Shown: piece after piece, positions 60,499 through 64,000 of the stretch
Position numbering within the stretch: the stretch's first letter is position 1
Layout: each line of letters starts with the position of its first letter
Assembly (NCBI RefSeq): GCF_014267345.1
Contig: NZ_JACMYD010000001.1
Location: 496,001-560,000 of the forward strand
Direction of reading: 5' to 3'
DNA length: 64,000 nucleotides
From: Corynebacterium sp. zg-331
Lineage (GTDB): Bacteria; Actinomycetota; Actinomycetes; Mycobacteriales; Mycobacteriaceae
Notes under the pieces: generated by a model
Seen by the model: the letters and a program-made list of their open reading frames with translations, nothing else
Database searches by the model: none
Told to the model about the DNA's origin: nothing
Made by a program: the position numbers and the translations under genes

Positions 60499-61458
60499 GT
60501 GCGGCATATTGTGAGCCTGGGCGGTGGACACGGCCTGTTCCAGACCCTGCGTGCTGATCGGCTCTGCACACCCGAGACGATCACCGCGATCGTCACCGTG
60601 GCTGATGACGGCGGTTCCTCCGGCCGGATCCGGCGCGAGCTCCGGACCATTCCTCCGGGAGATCTTCGTATGGCGCTGGCCGCGCTGGCCGGGGATGACC
60701 CCTCGGATCAGATGTGGGCCAGCGCCCTGCAGCATCGTTTTGGCGGCCACGGAGCGCTGGCCGGGCATGCCGTGGGAAACCTCCTCATCTCCGGCCTGGA
60801 GGAGGTGCTGGGCAGCACCCAACAGGCCCTGGACACGGTGGCGCGGCTGACGGGCTCTCGCGGACGCGTGGTGCCCATGTGCCTTCAGCCCCTCGACATC
60901 GAGGCCGACGTCTCCGGTCTCGACGACGATCCCCGCATCATGCGCCCCGTGCGCGGGCAGGTGGCCGTGGCCTCCACCCCCGGTTCGGTGCGTCGGGTGC
61001 GCCTCCTTCCGGAAAACCCCGAGGCTAATCCCACGGCGCAGGAGGCGATCATCCGGGCGGACGTGGTCACGCTGGGGCCGGGCTCGTGGTTTTCCAGCGT
61101 CATTCCGCACCTGTTGGTCCCCGGCATTGTGGAAGCCCTCAACGCCACCTCCGCGCAGAAGATCGTGGTGCTTAACCTCTCCGCGGAACCGGGGGAGACC
61201 CAGGGCTTTTCCTCGGAGCGCCACCTCCACATGCTCTCCCAACACGCCCCGGCGCTGCGGGTGGATCGGATCCTCATCGAGGCTTCTTCCATTCCCACCA
61301 CCGGCGAGCGCGCTCACGTGGAGCGCGCCGCGGCCAGGCTGGGGGCGATCGTGGAGTTCGCGGATGTGGAGGCCGTCACGGTGGGGGGCGAGCGCACGAA
61401 TCGGCACGATCCGGCCAAACTTGCCGCCGCGTTACGCGGCCTCGCCGCCGCCGATTAG
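60499..61458 (+). CDS. YvcK/CofD-like protein (gluconeogenesis factor family)
   Basis: Rossmann-like protein of the YvcK family, linked in Gram-positive bacteria to carbon metabolism and cell shape and able to bind UDP-sugars. GTG 60,499 gives RHIVSLGGGHGLFQTLRADR at the N-terminus with the Gly-rich loop, followed by AIVTVADDGGSSGRIRREL (about 31-49). The 319 residues include ALAGHAVGNLLISGLEEVLG and VVTLGPGSWFSSVIPHLLV. Eight bases after rapZ and 14 before whiA, so the three are one unit. Confidence 0.92.
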   Translation: MRHIVSLGGGHGLFQTLRADRLCTPETITAIVTVADDGGSSGRIRRELRTIPPGDLRMALAALAGDDPSDQMWASALQHRFGGHGALAGHAVGNLLISGLEEVLGSTQQALDTVARLTGSRGRVVPMCLQPLDIEADVSGLDDDPRIMRPVRGQVAVASTPGSVRRVRLLPENPEANPTAQEAIIRADVVTLGPGSWFSSVIPHLLVPGIVEALNATSAQKIVVLNLSAEPGETQGFSSERHLHMLSQHAPALRVDRILIEASSIPTTGERAHVERAAARLGAIVEFADVEAVTVGGERTNRHDPAKLAAALRGLAAAD

Positions 61459-61472
61459 ACTGGCTCGGCATT

Positions 61473-62486
61473 ATGGCAAGGAATAAGGAACCCGGTGGAA
61501 CGGAGTTCACCGCCCAGGCGAAGGCGGAGTTAGCGACGGTGAATACCCGTACGACCTCCGCGAGAATCGCGGAGGTCGCGGCCATGCTGCGCTGCGGCTC
61601 CACTATGATCAACGACAACGGCAGCCTCGTGGTCGAGGCCGAATTCGATTCCCTCACCGTCGCCCAGCGCCTGCGCGTGGCCATCGAGGAGCTCTTTCAC
61701 ACCTCCCCCCGGGTGCGTTCCCTGCCCGGTCGCGGCCGAAAAAAACCACGCCACCTGGTGACGATCGGCACCGGGGCGATGGAGGTGGTGCGCCGCACAG
61801 GGCTGGTGGGTCCAACCGGGGTTGTCATCGTGGGGCTGCCGCCCCAGGTGGTCTCGGGCACCATCGGAGATATCGAGGCCGCCTGGCGAGGAGCCTTCTT
61901 GGCCAAAGGACGGCTGGCTGCACCGGGACGGGCGGTGTCCCTGGACGTGGTGTGCCCGCGGGAGGAGATCGGCCTGGCGCTGGTGGGCTGCGCGCGGCGC
62001 CTGGGCATGACCGCTAAGATTCGGGCGAGTCGCGGTATGCACAGGGTCGTCGTGCGCGAGGCCGAGGCCATTGGGGCCCTGTTAACCCGCATGGGTGCCC
62101 AGCGCACCCGGCTGGAGTGGGACGTGCTACGCCGGGAGCGCGAGGAGCTCCTGGGTACCGATAGGCTGGTGAACTTCGACGATGCGAACCTGCGTCGTTC
62201 GGCGCGCGCCGCCCTCGCGGCCGCGGTTCGAGTGGAGCGCGCGATGGAGCTCTTGGGGGACGACGTCCCCGAGCACCTCGCGGAGGCTGGTTACCTACGG
62301 GTGGAGCATCAACAGGCTTCCTTGGAGGAGCTGGGCCGCCTGGCGGAGCCGCCCATGACCAAGGATGCCATCGCGGGGCGCATTCGCCGCCTGCTGTCCA
62401 TGGCAGATAAAAAAGCGCAGGAAGAGGGTCTTGAGGATACTCGGTCCGTTCTCACGGAGGAGATGCTTGAGGGCGAGGAGCAATAA
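61473..62486 (+). CDS. whiA: Sporulation/cell-division transcription factor WhiA
   Basis: DNA-binding regulator that in Streptomyces acts with WhiB to control division and sporulation genes; it is conserved in non-sporulating actinobacteria. The 337-residue product has an N-terminal degenerate LAGLIDADG homing-endonuclease fold (MLRCGSTMINDNGSLVVEAE, about 37-56; VVCPREEIGLALVGCARRLG, about 160-179) and a C-terminal helix-turn-helix around LEELGRLAEPPMTKDAIAGR (about 290-309). Its stop codon lies in the left arm of a perfect inverted repeat. Confidence 0.95.
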   Translation: MARNKEPGGTEFTAQAKAELATVNTRTTSARIAEVAAMLRCGSTMINDNGSLVVEAEFDSLTVAQRLRVAIEELFHTSPRVRSLPGRGRKKPRHLVTIGTGAMEVVRRTGLVGPTGVVIVGLPPQVVSGTIGDIEAAWRGAFLAKGRLAAPGRAVSLDVVCPREEIGLALVGCARRLGMTAKIRASRGMHRVVVREAEAIGALLTRMGAQRTRLEWDVLRREREELLGTDRLVNFDDANLRRSARAALAAAVRVERAMELLGDDVPEHLAEAGYLRVEHQQASLEELGRLAEPPMTKDAIAGRIRRLLSMADKKAQEEGLEDTRSVLTEEMLEGEEQ

Positions 62487-62506
62487 GTGATGAGTATCAC
62501 TTATTG
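62481..62506. repeat. Perfect inverted repeat across the whiA stop codon
   Basis: CAATAAGTGA (62,481-62,490), loop TGAGTA, then TCACTTATTG (62,497-62,506): a perfect 10-pair, AT-rich inverted repeat with the whiA TAA inside the left arm. It may be a protein-binding site or part of the downstream structured leader. No T run follows. Confidence 0.75.
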
Positions 62507-62513
62507 TGACGGC

Positions 62514-62561
62514 GGGGCGATAGCGTGGAGCGTGACGCCCCTAACCTCCCCCGTACGGGGG
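62514..62561 (+). repeat. Two further GC-rich inverted repeats between whiA and gapA
   Basis: GGGGCG (62,514-62,519) pairs with CGCCCC (62,536-62,541), then a 14-base perfect palindrome CCCCCGTACGGGGG (62,548-62,561). No strong T run follows, so simple termination is not obvious. The 274-base intergenic region therefore holds three consecutive inverted repeats before the gapA promoter. Confidence 0.6.
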
Positions 62562-62689
62562 TGATTCACCGCCGATCGCAGGGCAATAGTTATCGTCCGG
62601 ACGAGATAACCCTCGACTTTCCCGCGCCGACTTTTTGCTTTTGTTGGATAGTGTCTGGTTGAAGGTCTGCGGGCGAGGGGTGGGGGCGG

Positions 62690-62695
62690 TACACT
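62690..62695 (+). promoter_or_regulatory. Candidate gapA -10 element
   Basis: TACACT stands about 66 bases before the gapA GTG, preceded by G-rich sequence AGGGGTGGGGGCGG. In Corynebacterium glutamicum, RamA sites consist of C/G-run elements near gapA, so the G-run upstream might be such a site; this is inference from base pattern. No well-placed -35 is visible. Confidence 0.35.
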
Positions 62696-62706
62696 CGTTC
62701 CTGTGA

Positions 62707-63765
<1,059 letters not shown>

Positions 63766-63785
63766 CCACTTGGTGCGTTGTACCC

Positions 63786-63827
63786 TGCGGCCCGGGGTGT
63801 GCCTCGGCACACCGGGGCCGCATTTTT
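63786..63827 (+). terminator. Strong terminator/attenuator between gapA and pgk
   Basis: Long stem of TGCGGCCCGGGGTGTGC pairing with GCACACCGGGGCCGCA (one bulged base) and a three-base loop, immediately followed by TTTTTCTT. This is a textbook intrinsic terminator; since pgk follows closely, partial read-through or a separate pgk promoter is expected. Confidence 0.88.
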
Positions 63828-63849
63828 CTTAGCCTGAAAGGATAATACT

Positions 63850-64000
63850 GTGACCATCAAGACCGTCGATGACCTGCTAGGCGAGGGCGTGGAGGGCCGC
63901 CACATCCTGGTGCGTTCGGATTTTAACGTTCCGCTTAACGAAGCCGGGGAAATCACCGATCCTGGGCGTATCCACGCCTCTTTGCCCACGCTCAAGGCGC
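63850..64000 (+). CDS. pgk: Phosphoglycerate kinase (5' part, cut by window edge)
   Basis: First 50 codons of phosphoglycerate kinase. GTG start after GAAAGGATAA. The fragment contains [20 protein letters not shown] (about 20-39), the conserved substrate-binding N-terminal motif RxDFNVPL, and [11 protein letters not shown] (about 41-51). It follows gapA as in the corynebacterial gapA-pgk-tpi-ppc cluster. The rest lies outside the window. Confidence 0.95.
   Translation, partial: MTIKTVDDLLGEGVEGRHILVRSDFNVPLNEAGEITDPGRIHASLPTLKA

Overview
The window is a high-GC actinobacterial chromosome segment that almost certainly comes from a Corynebacterium. The evidence is gene order and content: secDF–(dciAE-like lipoprotein)–apt–rel, then hisS–aspS–rarA–alaS–ruvX–mltG–aroE, then aroC-K-B-Q–pepQ–efp–nusB, then car/pyrF–mihF–gmk–rpoZ–coaBC–metK–priA–def–fmt–rsmB–rpe–rib, then uvrC–rapZ–yvcK–whiA–gapA–pgk. 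Actinobacterial markers include MihF, WhiA, a PriA without ATPase motifs and a RapZ with an altered P-loop. GTG starts and 1-4 base start/stop overlaps are frequent. Species cannot be fixed from the sequence alone.

Layout. 1-11.7 kb: end of ruvB, the Sec accessory genes yajC-secD-secF, a peptide-binding lipoprotein, apt, rel, a convergent membrane-anchored cyclophilin, a metallo-beta-lactamase-fold hydrolase and hisS. 11.75-13.3 kb: an AT-richer stretch with no intact recognisable gene, holding broken reading frames. 13.3-20.3 kb: an accessory block with L-serine dehydratase, an FMN reductase/luciferase-like monooxygenase pair, a TetR regulator and, divergent from it, a degenerate ABC ATPase coupled to a YhgE/Pip-type membrane protein; a zinc metallopeptidase faces this block. 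21.3-37.2 kb: aspS, a phosphotransferase-fold protein, rarA, alaS, ruvX, mltG, then the aromatic (shikimate) genes with a prepilin peptidase inserted, pepQ, efp and nusB. 37.2-38.1 kb: two YbjN-like proteins on the minus strand.

38.2-52.9 kb: carA-carB-pyrF follow a PyrR-type mRNA leader, but pyrR, pyrB and pyrC, which usually stand between that leader and carA in this genus, are absent. In their place is a 38-codon reading frame with a near-perfect ribosome binding site whose stop overlaps the carA start. This is the most unusual feature of the window. Then come mihF, gmk, rpoZ, coaBC, metK, priA, def, fmt and rsmB. 52.9-57.5 kb: rpe and a complete riboflavin operon (ribD-ribE-ribBA-ribH) plus a PH-domain membrane protein. 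57.5-64 kb: uvrC-rapZ-yvcK-whiA, a structured intergenic region with three inverted repeats, gapA, a strong terminator and the start of pgk.

Most genes are housekeeping. I saw no tRNA, rRNA, CRISPR array, insertion sequence or phage module. The stretches that merit attention are the orphaned PyrR leader, the decayed island after hisS, the TetR/degenerate-ATPase/YhgE locus and the whiA-gapA intergenic region.
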